Positions 48,373-58,907 of a stretch of 64,000 nt of DNA are shown one piece after another; within the stretch, counting starts at the first letter, position 1; every line of letters starts with the position of its first letter. Below the pieces are notes generated by a model. The model ran no database searches, was not told the DNA's origin, and saw only the letters and a list, made by a program, of their open reading frames with translations. Location of the stretch: positions 353,731 through 417,730 of the forward strand of contig QEOQ01000274.1 in NCBI GenBank assembly GCA_010279815.1. The letters are read 5' to 3'. The DNA is from Brachionus plicatilis (lineage: Eukaryota > Rotifera > Eurotatoria > Ploima > Brachionidae). The position numbers and the translations under genes are program-made.

Positions 48373-49240
48373 CCATGCCATGATGATCTATCGTTGAGTA
48401 ACTAGCTGTTAATTGTTTTAATTTCTAAATAAGTAGCCGCAAGGAATTCATAAAAGGGACGGAAAATATAATAAAATAAGCTTTTTTGAAAATAAAAATA
48501 AAAATAAAGTCTAAATTAATATTTAAATTATTTTAGTTCAAGTCAAAAATTATTTTAGTTCATGTCAAAAATTATTTTAGTCCAAATTAGAAATTATTTT
48601 AATGCAACTCAAAAATTATTTTAGTAAAAATCAAAAATTATTTAAGTGCAAGGTGATTTATATAGTAAAGTTTTGAAATATAAAAGTTCTGATTTGAATT
48701 ATTTTGGTAAAAAACCGAATAATTCAGTGCACATTAAATAATGTAGTACTTTTTGGAAATAATATAGTGCAGTTTGGTATAAAAAAAAGTGCAACTTCTG
48801 ATTAATTTATAGTGCAACATTAAATACAAGCCAATTTAAAAAAGGAAAAGAATAATCCAAGATTGATTCTATCAAAGATTTGTAAAGATTACCTAATTTT
48901 TTTGGCTTTAGATCCCATTTCTACTTGAGAGATATTTTATTAAAATAATACAACTCTATCTGAGAGTGAGGACGGGATTAAAAATAATATCAAGGACTTG
49001 ATAAAATTCCGTTTTAAATTTATTATATGTTGGAGTCTTATCATTAAATACAGAGATGCTGAGCTTGTTAAGAATTTCTTCTAAGATAAGACCATTCTCA
49101 TTTTCTCTCAAACAACCTTAACTTTTAGTCTTCGCTTTGAGATCACCTCCTATTATAAATTTCCTACAGCTCCTTGAAATATCAAGGAAGAGCTCAAAAG
49201 GAAGTTCAATATTTTAAAAATAAAATTTTTATTTGATTTA

Positions 49241-49525
49241 TTTATTTGTCATCTGTACCGAGCTTACGCTCCTTCAGAAAAAATATTATTATTATAAATA
49301 TGACTCTTTTTTTTTAACATGCAACAATCTTTTCCAATTTAAGTCTTTTCAACTTTCATTTTTTTAGCTTATTTACTTCATTTTGATTCTTTTTTAATCT
49401 CATTTTATTAACTTTAATTTTATTTTTATTTTATTTTATTTTTTTTATTTTATTTTTTTTATTTTACTTTTTAACTTTTTCTGAAGGAGCTTTAGCTCGG
49501 TACAGAAAACAAATAAATAAAAAAT
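49241..49525. repeat. Two facing LINE 3' ends
   Basis: 49241-49283 carries the 3' hairpin on the minus strand (ctgtaccgagcttacgctcc on plus) and 49481-49525 carries it on the plus strand with an AAAT tail. The 3' UTR of the latter (49330-49480) is the reverse complement of 61540-61675. Confidence 0.75.
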
Positions 49526-50832
49526 AAAAAAAAAATAATTAACAATTCTTCAATTTATAAAAGGAACTTTTTTTTTTAAAAAGTATTAAAAAGTATAATG
49601 CTTGAAACTATGGTTTATGATTTGGGATTTTTTATTTCTATTCTTTTATTTTTTTCCAAACCTAAAATTACTTTCTTGAATTTTCAATTTATTGAAAAAA
49701 ATTACTTAAAATTTTTGATGAAACTTACAAGGGACGTAAAATCATATACAAGTGATTGCTTATCTTAGTCAGAATTGTTTTTAAAAATTTTTAATTTTAA
49801 AATTAAACAAAAAAATTGATGCCATTTAGATTAAGAAATTTTATCAAATAAAACAATCTATTTCATTTTATTTTTGTATTATACGTGAAAATAAAATAAT
49901 TTTTTATCAAAACTTACACGTAATTTAAGAGAATCTTTTTCTTTCTATTCTCACTTAATTTAAATTAAAATATACGTTTTCAAAATAAAAAGTCCGAGTC
50001 CAGAATTTTTTTTAAAATTTGCTAGATCAGGCTTCATGTCAAAAAATTTATATACTCTTGGGTTGTCTAATGCAATAGATTTGCCATCAGAATTTTGCTG
50101 CAATTTTTGCATAAATTTCTTCTTCTGTATTCAAAATTTTAAAGCCTGGAATTGGGCTTTGGAAAGAAAATTAAAAAAAAAAGTCCGGACTTGGACTTGA
50201 CTTGAGACTTGTGACTTTTAAACAATTCTGCTCTACATTTTAGACGACTATGTTGATTTATTAATTAGAGTCTTTGGCTCGGACTTTTGAAAAAAAAATA
50301 TCAGAATCTGCTAAATTTGCAGAGTTTATCAGAAATTAAATTTTAATATAATCGAGCGTAGAGCATTTTGCAGAGATTTTGCACATCATTAGCAGACTTT
50401 GACAGTTGATGCAACTTTGAATGTTGCACCATTCTGCATTCATAGAATTCATTTTAAGCTTTTTATAAAAAAGTTATTTAATTTTTTTACACTTTGTTCT
50501 GTTCTTTTGTTCTGAACTTCACAAAAACGATTTTTCTGTAAATTTTTTAAAGGTAAGACAAAAAATGTTTCTTTTTACAGTTCAATTTTAAAAAAAAGTC
50601 TAAAGAATTTCAATTACTTTACATAAAAATTAAATAATTAATTTTCAATTACTTGAAAAATAAATCAGTTTAAACATGGTTCAATTTGAATTACAAAATG
50701 TATCCAATGTTTCAAATTATTAGGTCTTTGGTCGGACTTTTGAGAAAAAAAAATTCTGGACCTGGACTTGACTTGAGACTTGTGACTTTTAAACAACTCT
50801 GTAAATAAGTCGATTACCTTTCAAAAAACAGG
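49526..50832. other. AT-rich region with AAGTC repeats
   Basis: 50187-50230 and 50722-50800 hold the dispersed phrase ggacttgacttgagacttgt followed by gacttttaaacaa(c/t)tctg. 50300-50450 holds gcagagttt-type scraps like those in the 7.5-kb foldback. No ANKIB1 exons are recognised here. Confidence 0.5.
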
Positions 50833-50907
50833 TTGGCAGGATACAAGAATATCAAAATTTCTAAAAAAAAAACCGAATATTCCAATTTAAAAAAGAAGAG
50901 TACTTAC

Positions 50908-51447
50908 ACTAAAAATCATTTTAGATTCAAGATAGAGAGCTATGTCTTTGTAGCCATTTTTCTCGGCCAGATCACACGGAGTCCACTTGCTGGCGTTTTC
51001 AACAAACAAATAAGCACCATTGGCGACCAGAGTCTGAACACATGTGGACAAATTTTTCATGGCAGCGTAGTGAAGCGGCGTGTTTTCAAATTCATCACGG
51101 GCATTCACGTCCACCTGGTTGGTCTGGTCGTGCCACTGGAGCAGCAACTGCATGCACTCATGCTGCACTGGGTCCTTGCTGCCCTCGCAGACCTTGTGCA
51201 TGGCGGTCTGTTTTTTCCTGTTTGTCTTGTTCGGGTTGCCGCTGTTTTGGCACAAAAGCAACTTGACAAATTTACACATTCCATTCTTGGCTGCCACGTG
51301 CAAATACGTGTCCAGAGTAAGCTCGTCAACGACCACGTTGGCGTTCAGCTTACGCCGAATGTCTGCTGATTTGGTGTAAATTTCAACACACTTGGCCTCG
51401 TCGCCCCGTTCCAAATACTTGTTTAGTTTAGACCAATTTGAGCCCAT
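50908..51447 (-). CDS. ANKIB1-like protein, first coding exon (ankyrin repeats, 180 aa)
   Basis: Minus strand from 51447 (MGSNWSKLNKYLERGDEAKC) to a strong donor AGT|GTAAGT at 50908. Ankyrin units: YLHVAAKNGMCKFVKLLL, then SGNPNKTNRKKQTAMHKVC, then NTPLHYAAMKNLSTCVQTLV and WTPCDLAEKNGYKDIALYLE. Order and spacing follow the N terminus of ANKIB1, an RBR-type E3 ubiquitin ligase (ankyrin repeats, then RING-IBR-RING). MGS could be myristoylated, like MGN in the vertebrate protein. An upstream in-frame ATG at 51477 exists but the MGS start fits the family better. No RING or IBR exon is seen downstream; the gene is partial here. Its composition is much GC-richer than its surroundings. Confidence 0.75.
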
Positions 51448-53284
51448 TGTTAGATGACACTGTTTTGTTTTCAGCAAAAAAAGAAAACTATTTAAATCCT
51501 CGTCATTTTTTGTGCATGGGATAGGCTAATCTTGTATCCAATTTTGAGGCCAGATTTCTTAAAATAAAATAGTTTAATTTTGCCAAAAGGTACAATTAGA
51601 ATGTGGCGAGAGAAGAGAGATGAGGAGATGTGTTGCGAGCACCTGATCGGATTCATTAGAACAAAATTGATTTGCTTTGGAATTTAATAGGAGAATATAA
51701 TAATAAATTATTTCTGGGTATTGTTCTTTTTTAATTTTGCATTATGATTTCGTATAATCATAAATGATAATTAAGGAGCTTGTTTTTGTGCTCGGTGGTG
51801 GGCTTTTGGATGCGATTTTGTTTAATTCCCATTTAGAAAATATTCAATAATTTATTTAATTAAATAAAATTTAGACATGAAAAATTTTTTTTATTTTGCT
51901 AAATATTGACTTTTTGTTGGCTGTAGGCATCCTTTCTTAAGATTTGATCTTGAAAATATTATATAAATTAAATATTTTGTTAAAAAGCTTTCGATTAATC
52001 ACAATATCTTAGATTCTCTTGGCAAAAATCAATAAGGTAATTGACTCCACTTGACATTGTCAATTTTTATCTCATTTAAAAACTGCGTCTTTTTTTTTAG
52101 TATTTTGCATTTGAAAATTATGGAGAGACGGAAATTCCGCTGGCAGTCAATTAACTGCTGCCAGGAAGTTAATAATTAACAAACATAATTGAAAATTAAT
52201 TTTTACTTTTTAATTCACGTGAGATTTTTTTTAAGTCACAATTTGGCTATTTACTTTAGCAATGTTTTCTAGTTGAAAAAATTTTTTAGACCCATTAGCT
52301 TCAGTAATGATATGATGCCTGGTTCTGAGATAAATTCCTTAGCTATTTATTTTCAATTTTTAACTAAAAGAACACAAAAATAATTGTTTAGATTTTTTGG
52401 CAGAGTTTTTTTCAAGTCCCAAAAAAAAAGTCCAAGTCATTAAAAAAAATTTTTAAGTCCGGACCGGATTTATAGAAATTTTTTTTTTTTCAAAACGCCA
52501 GAGCCATACAATTAGACTCGAAAAAAACTCGTACTCGCCTAACTCGGAAAATTCGAGTATTTACTCGTGTAAAAACTCGAAAAAGTCTAAAAACTCGAGT
52601 TAAAAATTATGAATTTCACTAGTCAAAATTTTTTTTGTTATATTTTTTAATAATTTTTATTAAAGTTTATTAGTAAATCAATATTTAATATCAAATCTAT
52701 TTGAAATGTCCAGACTTGTTTTTAAGTCACAGTTTTAAGTCTAAGTCACAAAAATTCAAGTCAAAGTTATGACTTGTTGACCGTATCTTTGACTGCCCGC
52801 TTTTTTTTTACCTATTTTTTAAACGGTCCAAAATTTTGACCGTCAAACTGACCGGCTTTACTTAGCCTTTTTCTAAAAAAAATTTTTTAAGTCATTGACT
52901 TGACTTTAAAAAAAAAAATTTAAGTCTTTATCTTGTTTAATCATATAGCTAGTTTATAATTTATAATTTATATTTTTGTAGCAATTTACGATATGTCTGA
53001 CAATTCTTATTTAATATTTTAATAACAATTATTGTACAATTAGATTTAATTCTCAAATCAATAATTTTTAATCAATAAAACGTTTGAAACTCATCAATCA
53101 ATTTCTTTTTTCAAAAAAAAAGTCCATAATTTTTTTTAGTGGCATCCTAAATCCAAACATCTAAATTTCAATTCCCTAATTTTAACATCCTATTTTTAAA
53201 CAGTCTTAAAAAATCATATCCTAAAATCAGATTCCTAAAAATATCATTCATGGACAATAATTTGTTTTATACAACTTAAATATA
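51448..53284. other. Upstream of ANKIB1; AAGTC and ACTCG repeats
   Basis: 51448-52390 is AT-rich with no gene and should contain the ANKIB1 promoter. 52395-52470 and 52690-52930 are AAGTC-rich repeats; 52520-52605 is an array of the word actcgaaaa with variants. 53130-53250 contains poly-AT low-complexity sequence. Confidence 0.5.
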
Positions 53285-53770
53285 TTCTAGTCAACTTTTC
53301 GATTTTTCAATTATTCTCTTTTATTACTCATTCAACTATTCAACTATTCAATTTTTTAATTTTTCTTTTATTCAACTTTTCATTTATTCAAATTTTCAAT
53401 TATTCAATTTTTCAACTTTTCATTTATTCAATTTTTAAACTTTTCAACTTTTCAACTTTTCATTTATTCAATTTTTCACATTTTTCAACTTTTCATTTAA
53501 TCAATTTTTCAACTTTTCAACTTTTCATTTATTCAATTTTTCAAATTTTCAATTATTCAATTTTTCAACTTTCCATTTATTCAATTTTTCAAATTTTCAA
53601 TTATTCAACTTTTCATTTATTCAATTTTTCAACTTTTCAACTTTTCATTTATTCAATTTTTCAAATTTTCAATTATTCAACTTTTCATTTATTCAATTGT
53701 TCAATTTTTCAACTTTTCAACTTTTCAAATATTCTTTTTTTAAAACTAATTCATTTATTCAACTATTCAA
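53285..53770. repeat. Minisatellite, TTCAACTTTTCATTTATTCAA-type
   Basis: About 480 bases of imperfect repeats of ttcaacttttcatttattca with inserts of attcaatttttcaa. It is mirrored by the complementary array at 54030-54315. Confidence 0.8.
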
Positions 53771-54029
53771 TTTTTCTTTCGTTCCATTTTAAAGCTTTAT
53801 TAAAACAAAAAATATATAATAAAACGCATGAAAAAAATAAAGTATATAGCGAATTATAATTCAGAGCATTTTTTGATTTTGAAACAATCAAGTTAACCCA
53901 GTATATTAACAAAAAATTTTAAAACAATATAATTTGTAGGTTAAAGAAATCTTAGATAAAATTAAAGGGGTCCGGGGCGTAGCCCTGGTTTAGGGATTTC
54001 GGTTGAGCAAAAAGAGTGAGGGTTTTTTT

Positions 54030-54315
54030 CTTAAATAGTTGAATAAGTTGAATAAGTTATAAAATTTAAAAGTTGAAAAATAGAATAATTGAATTGTTGA
54101 ATGAGTTTAAAAAAAGAAAAATTGAAAAGTTGAATAGTCGTACAAGTAAAAAAGTTTAAAAGTTGAATAATAGAATAAATGAATAGTTGAATAAGTTAAT
54201 AAATTTAAAAGTTGAATAATAGAATAATTGAATAGTTGAATAAGTTTAAAAAAAGAATAATTGAAAAGTTGAATAGTTGAATAAGTAAAAACATTTAAAA
54301 GTTGAATAATAGAAA
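54030..54315. repeat. Complementary minisatellite, GTTGAATAAGT-type
   Basis: Arrays of gttgaataa(g/t) and aaaagttgaataatagaata, the reverse complement theme of the 53285-53770 array. The 260-base spacer between them contains a GC-richer patch ggggtccggggcgtagccct. Confidence 0.75.
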
Positions 54316-54360
54316 AGTACACATAGTAGGAATAAAATAATAATCAAAAAATGATAATTG

Positions 54361-54757
54361 TAAAATTGAGGAACATAAAAAGTTGTCCATTACTCATTGG
54401 ACTTTGTTGTGGTTTACCATCCGTTAAAAATCCAAAAAAGAATGGCTGATTTGGATCGATTGTTGGAAAATATAAGTGGTCAGCATTTTTATATTTTTAT
54501 AAATATCTTTCAACATCTTCTATTTTGTTTTTCCTTGGTGCAATACTTTCTTTATATCTATAAAAATATAACGTAATTTGGTTAAACTCATATGCAATAT
54601 CATCAATACCCAATTTGGTTGCATTGTTATTCAAAAAAGTTCTGACTTGTCTTGGTATTAGTTTAGGATAAGTGTCGACCAAATTTTTGACAACAATTTT
54701 AACTTTTTCTGGTAAACCATAATAATTATTGAACAAAAAAATATACAAAAAACCCAA
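54361..54757 (-). pseudogene. MULE-type transposase N-terminal fragment
   Basis: Minus strand: YGLPEKVKIVVKNLVDTYPK, LIPRQVRTFLNNNATKLGID, YRYKESIAPRKNKIEDVERY, a stop, then KYKNADHLYFPTIDPNQPFF. This fits the helical region between the FLYWCH-type zinc finger and the DDE domain of MULE transposases that use a YRCN..GPQC finger (compare 63446-63888). It abuts the mirrored minisatellite. Confidence 0.55.
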
Positions 54758-54905
54758 GCAAAACTTGATATAGATAGAACTAAATCTATAATTAAAGAGA
54801 TCGAGAGAGAAAAAAAGATAGCAAAAAAAAATGGAATAAGTGACTCGATCAAAACTTGCTTCTCAATGATAAGGAATGGCGATGAAAATGGAAAGAATCT
54901 TCTGG
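54733..54905 (+). CDS. Partial charged ORF running into the assembly gap
   Basis: Plus strand frame reads TQAKLDIDRTKSIIKEIERE, KKIAKKNGISDSIKTCFSMI, RNGDENGKNLL, then N. Highly charged, probably helical. No family recognised; it may be a host exon or a transposon protein. The gap hides its continuation. Confidence 0.3.
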
Positions 54906-55400
54906 NNNNNNNNNNNNNNNNNNNNNNNNNNNNNNNNNNNNNNNNNNNNNNNNNNNNNNNNNNNNNNNNNNNNNNNNNNNNNNNNNNNNNNNNNNNNNNN
55001 NNNNNNNNNNNNNNNNNNNNNNNNNNNNNNNNNNNNNNNNNNNNNNNNNNNNNNNNNNNNNNNNNNNNNNNNNNNNNNNNNNNNNNNNNNNNNNNNNNNN
55101 NNNNNNNNNNNNNNNNNNNNNNNNNNNNNNNNNNNNNNNNNNNNNNNNNNNNNNNNNNNNNNNNNNNNNNNNNNNNNNNNNNNNNNNNNNNNNNNNNNNN
55201 NNNNNNNNNNNNNNNNNNNNNNNNNNNNNNNNNNNNNNNNNNNNNNNNNNNNNNNNNNNNNNNNNNNNNNNNNNNNNNNNNNNNNNNNNNNNNNNNNNNN
55301 NNNNNNNNNNNNNNNNNNNNNNNNNNNNNNNNNNNNNNNNNNNNNNNNNNNNNNNNNNNNNNNNNNNNNNNNNNNNNNNNNNNNNNNNNNNNNNNNNNNN
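54906..55400. other. Assembly gap (495 N)
   Basis: A run of N followed by a 14-base T tract. ORFs that span it are meaningless. Confidence 0.99.
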
Positions 55401-55598
55401 TTTTTTTTTTTTTTGAATATAATTTTTTAGAAATCAAATGAAATTGCTTTAACAAAAAATCCTTTTATAATGCTAATAATGCTAATAACTTTCTTTAGAA
55501 AAAATTAAAACTCTTTAGGATTCTATCCTTCTCTTTATGTTTGTATTTTTTTCTTTAAGTTAGTATTTTATTTCTATAAATAAATATTAATTCCTTTA

Positions 55599-55691
55599 AG
55601 CTTTATAACTTTTTCTATAGTAAAATATTTTTTGTCTTTATATTAATTAGGGAGCCGGTGATTATATTTGTAAAGAAATATAACTAAAATA
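55599..55691. repeat. 93-bp direct repeat, left copy
   Basis: Matches 56513-56605 with a single mismatch (T at 55621, G at 56535). It starts agctttataactttttctat and ends taactaaaata. It directly flanks the LINE at 55692-56512. Confidence 0.9.
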
Positions 55692-56512
55692 ATGAGCTTT
55701 AATCAGTTTAAGTGTTTAAGTATGCATTTTGGTATTGAAAACAGATGTCACGACTACACTATGGATGGTCAAAAGCTAGCAAAAACAAGTAAAGAGCGTG
55801 ACTTGGGAATTATCATTACAAGTGACCTAAAATCAGGAGAACAATGTAAAAGAGCAGCAGCGAGAGCTTCGATGGTAGCATCAAGAATAAAAAACACATT
55901 CACCCACTTCTCTCTTGAACTTGTAAATCTGCTCTTTAAGTCATTCGTTAGGCCGCATCTTGAATTTGCAATCAGCGCTTGGAATCCTTATCGACGTTGT
56001 GATATAGAAACACTTGAGCATGTTCAGAGAAAATTTTCTAAACTTGTCCCGTAACTAAAGTCGAAACCATATGCAGTTAGAAGAGAAACTCTTAATTGGA
56101 TAACACTGGAAGAAAGACGGCAGCGTGGAGATCTAATTCAGCTACATAAAATTCACCACGGACATGATCAAGTTGAGTTAATACATGGAAGCCAATTACT
56201 AGCTTCAAACGGTCTTGACAGTCCAGCAGGTCATACGAGAAAGGGTCAGTTAGCTATTGAGAGGCAGATCATTAGAAATTGTATAGTTCGATATAACTTT
56301 TTTACAAACAGGACAGCTGGTAACTGGAACACAATAGACAAAACAACTAGAAGCACAGTCAACACGAATAAATTTAAAAATAGAATTGATAAACTTCTCG
56401 GATATAGTTAAGCTGAATATGACAACTGGACGTAGGCTGTTAAAGCAGATCGTCTACTGACGGTTTTGCTCGGGATCTTCGATCCCCCACAGCTTGTATA
56501 GTACTACTACTT
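55692..56512 (+). mobile_element. 5'-truncated LINE bracketed by 93-bp repeats
   Basis: RT C-terminal frame: MSFNQFKCLSMHFG, TSKERDLGIIITSDLKSGEQ, FVRPHLEFAISAWNPYRRCD, a stop at 56052-56054, then in the same frame RGDLIQLHKIHHGHDQVELI and NFFTNRTAGNWNTIDKTTRS to a stop at 56409-56411. The 3' end is ...gtatagtactactactt. One nonsense change in otherwise intact coding sequence, and near-identical flanks, mean a young insertion. Same RT group as 17499-18296. Confidence 0.85.
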
Positions 56513-56605
56513 AGCTTTATAACTTTTTCTATAGGAAAATATTTTTTGTCTTTATATTAATTAGGGAGCCGGTGATTATATTTGTAAAGAAATATAACTA
56601 AAATA
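56513..56605. repeat. 93-bp direct repeat, right copy
   Basis: Partner of 55599-55691. It follows the (ACT)n end of the LINE immediately, as expected for a target-site duplication of unusual length. Confidence 0.9.
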
Positions 56606-57149
56606 TTTAGGCTGTTTTTTTTTAATGTAATTGAAAATAAAGTGTAGCAAAAAATTTAATTTTTAATTCTAAATTAACATACAATTTGATTAATTATAAT
56701 CAATTCATTGCCAAATAATTCCTTAGATTTTTTCTTTAAACTGGACTTTTAAATGAAAAATTTTTTGTTTCACCTTTTAAAACTTATAGAAAAGCTGTTA
56801 GTCAAAATCCATTTATTTATTAAGAATTAAATTTTGTAATGGAAATTTTGTATGAAAATTTGGAATATATTTTGAGTAAAACAATTTTTTTAGTAAAATA
56901 AACTATTATCAGAATTTGCAGCTGATGCAACGATGAAGAACACTCTTCATTCTCTATTCAAACGAAAATAATCACTTCCCGTTACATCCCCAGATGGGAA
57001 TTGTCTTCAATTTCAATTTCAAAGTCTTGACTTGTTTACTTGAAAATTAATTTATTTAAATTAAAAATTGAATATCTAAAATATTCGGATTTAAATTTGA
57101 AAATATAAAATTTTTGGATAAAAAACTGAATATAATATATATTCAATTT
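56606..57149. other. AT-rich spacer
   Basis: 56920-57010 contains gctgatgcaacgatgaagaa, resembling the scrap gttgatgcaactttgaatgt at 50405; meaning unknown. No gene is seen. Confidence 0.4.
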
Positions 57150-58792
57150 AAAATATACTACATAATGGAGACCTAGTTGAAGAAACAGAAGTCATTGATT
57201 GCCCATTTAGTGACCATCACTTTGTCGTAGCCAAATTAGCAGTTAAAAAACCTTCAAATGTATTAAAAACGATTGACTGTAGAAATCTTTCAGCCGTAAA
57301 CATGTTTCGAATAAATTCAATGATAGATGAAATAGATTTCAAACAACTTAGAAATCTTAATGACATTGATAGCAAATGGATGTTCCTAAAAAATGAAATT
57401 ACAAATATACTCGATAAAGTAGCCCCTTTACGAAAAATAACTCTTAAAAATTCAAATCAATTTCCATGGTATGATGAAGAGCTTCTAAAACTTAAACATC
57501 TCAAAGACGCTTCATATAAAAGGCACAATCGTACTTGTCTAAGCGAAGACAAAATTTTGTTTGAATACTATAACAAATTATTTAAAAGCTACAATGAAGA
57601 GAGGATGATCGAATATTTTAAAGACAAAACTGTCAATGATTTTAAGAACTCAAAAAAATTTTGGGAGTATTACTCATCTAAAATTAACATCAAGTCAGAC
57701 AAATCAAGCTCAAACCCAATTAGCCATGTAAAATACAATGGTACATCAACAGAAAATAAGAATGAATTATGTAACCTTTTTAATAAGTTTTTCACGTCAA
57801 TTTCTTCTTCATCAGAGTGTTCTTTTGATGAAGCTGCACTTTTTGTTGATGATCAATTAGATATGAATTTAACAAATGATCCATGTTTCAAATTTAGCCT
57901 TACGACAGCTAATGAAGTAGAAGAACTTTTATCTACCTTACCATCTACAGGTGCACCTGGTATATGTGGAATACCAACAAAATTACTTAAATCTTCGTCA
58001 AAAAAACTTAAAACAGCAATAGCTTGCCTCTTTAATTATTCCATTGTATCTTGTTCAATACCATGTGAATGGAAAACAGCAGTTGTAACACCGTTATTCA
58101 AGAAAAAAGGGTCAAATGAAGATATGAATAATTATCGGGGAATATCAATACTACCACCAATAGCTAAAATATTTGAAAAACTTGTTCATAAACAAATACT
58201 CGGGTATCTTAACTCGAATAGCATTCTATCTTCTAATCAACATGGTTTTAGAACAAATCACAGCTGTGAATCTGCACTCCATGAGATAATATCCGAAATT
58301 AATCGAATAAAGAGTAAACGCCTCTTTGGCCTTTTACTCTTTATCGATTTTAAAAAAGCCTTTGATACAGTCGACTCCAGGCTACTCCTCATTAAACTTA
58401 AAAAATATGGGTTCTTGAATACTGCTGTTAGCTTATTAAGAAGTTATTTTGACAATCGAAAGCAATTTGTTAAAATCGACGAACAAATCTCAGATCCATT
58501 AGATATAAAATTTGGGGTACCGCAAGGAAGTGTATTAGGTCCACTTCTATTCTTAATCTTCATTAATGACATTGTTAATTATCTAAACAATTGTATGGTA
58601 AAACTGTTTGCTGACGACACAACAATTATACAAACAAGTGAAAACCTTGAGAACCTTTTATTAAAGTGCAATGAGTCAATCAAAAGATTAATAACATGGT
58701 GCAAATTTAATCGAATAGATGTGAACTGGAACAAAACAAAAATAATGTTTGTTACTAACAAACGAAGTCAAAGCATTCCTGAAAAAAACTAA
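57150..58792 (+). mobile_element. LINE with near-complete reverse transcriptase ORF, truncated at both ends
   Basis: Open frame from about 57150 (endonuclease end: EVIDCPFSDHHFVVAKL) to the stop at 58792; the first ATG (57302) gives 496 residues. RT motifs in order: NYRGISILPPIAKIFEKLVH, SSNQHGFRTNHSCESALHEI, LLFIDFKKAFDTVD (motif A), FGVPQGSVLGPLLFLIF (motif B), KLFADDTTII (motif C, catalytic ADD) and NRIDVNWNKTKIMF. CR1/Jockey-group architecture. The frame stops right after IPEKN, before the thumb/C-terminal region, so the 3' part is missing, which is unusual for a LINE. The catalytic core has no stops. Confidence 0.88.
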
Positions 58793-58907
58793 AAATCATT
58801 AATACTTATGATATGAATATTTTAATTTCTACTTCGATGACTTAAATCGTTTGAAAAAGCTCGACTTTCGTTAGATGCTCAATCGATGAGTCTAACTCTA
58901 GTAACTT

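Larger units (their letters stand above)
46992..48832. mobile_element. Mutator-like element, 1841 bp, 9-bp TSD aatttaaaa
   Basis: Perfect 9-bp TSD at 46983-46991 and 48833-48841. The tips are GGCATCAAATACATTCTGCA and, from the other end, GGCTTGTATTTAATGTTGCA, then both read CACTATAAAT. Each end is an array of degenerate GCACTA(A/T)AATAATxT words pointing inward (47009-47230; 48490-48820). Inside: a LINE 3' end (47402-47455), an AT-hook peptide (47476-47584, minus) and a dispersed repeat (47945-48372). No transposase core. The insertion sits in LINE RT coding sequence. Confidence 0.88.
46822..49225 (-). pseudogene. LINE (endonuclease + RT tail) split by a Mutator-like element
   Basis: Minus strand: an endonuclease piece at 49225-48950 (FIIGGDLKAKTKS*GCLREN, then GLILEEILNKLSISVFNDKT), followed after an internal deletion by RT tail KWDLKPKKLGNLYKSLIESI and LDYSFPF at 48930-48842. 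It is interrupted by the 46992-48832 element and resumes at 46991-46822 as SFSETNIKKIQLIQNSAVRT and ILKLKYDTHSYIIHQETFNK. The 61.1-kb relative reads straight across this point (SFPYLNSFSENN), which confirms the join. Confidence 0.8.

Noticed and set aside
50833..51379. Several plus-strand and minus-strand ORFs overlapping the ankyrin exon
   Set aside because: They are shadows in other frames of the minus-strand ANKIB1-like exon, with no family pattern of their own.
53285..54315. Repeat arrays as a possible CRISPR
   Set aside because: Units are degenerate and contiguous, with no unique equal-length spacers, in a eukaryotic genome.
54107..54322. 71-codon minus-strand ORF of repeated FNYS units
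   Set aside because: It is translated minisatellite.
54658..55455. Long frames on both strands across the second N run
   Set aside because: Undetermined bases; only the part at 54733-54905 (+) shows coding-like sequence.
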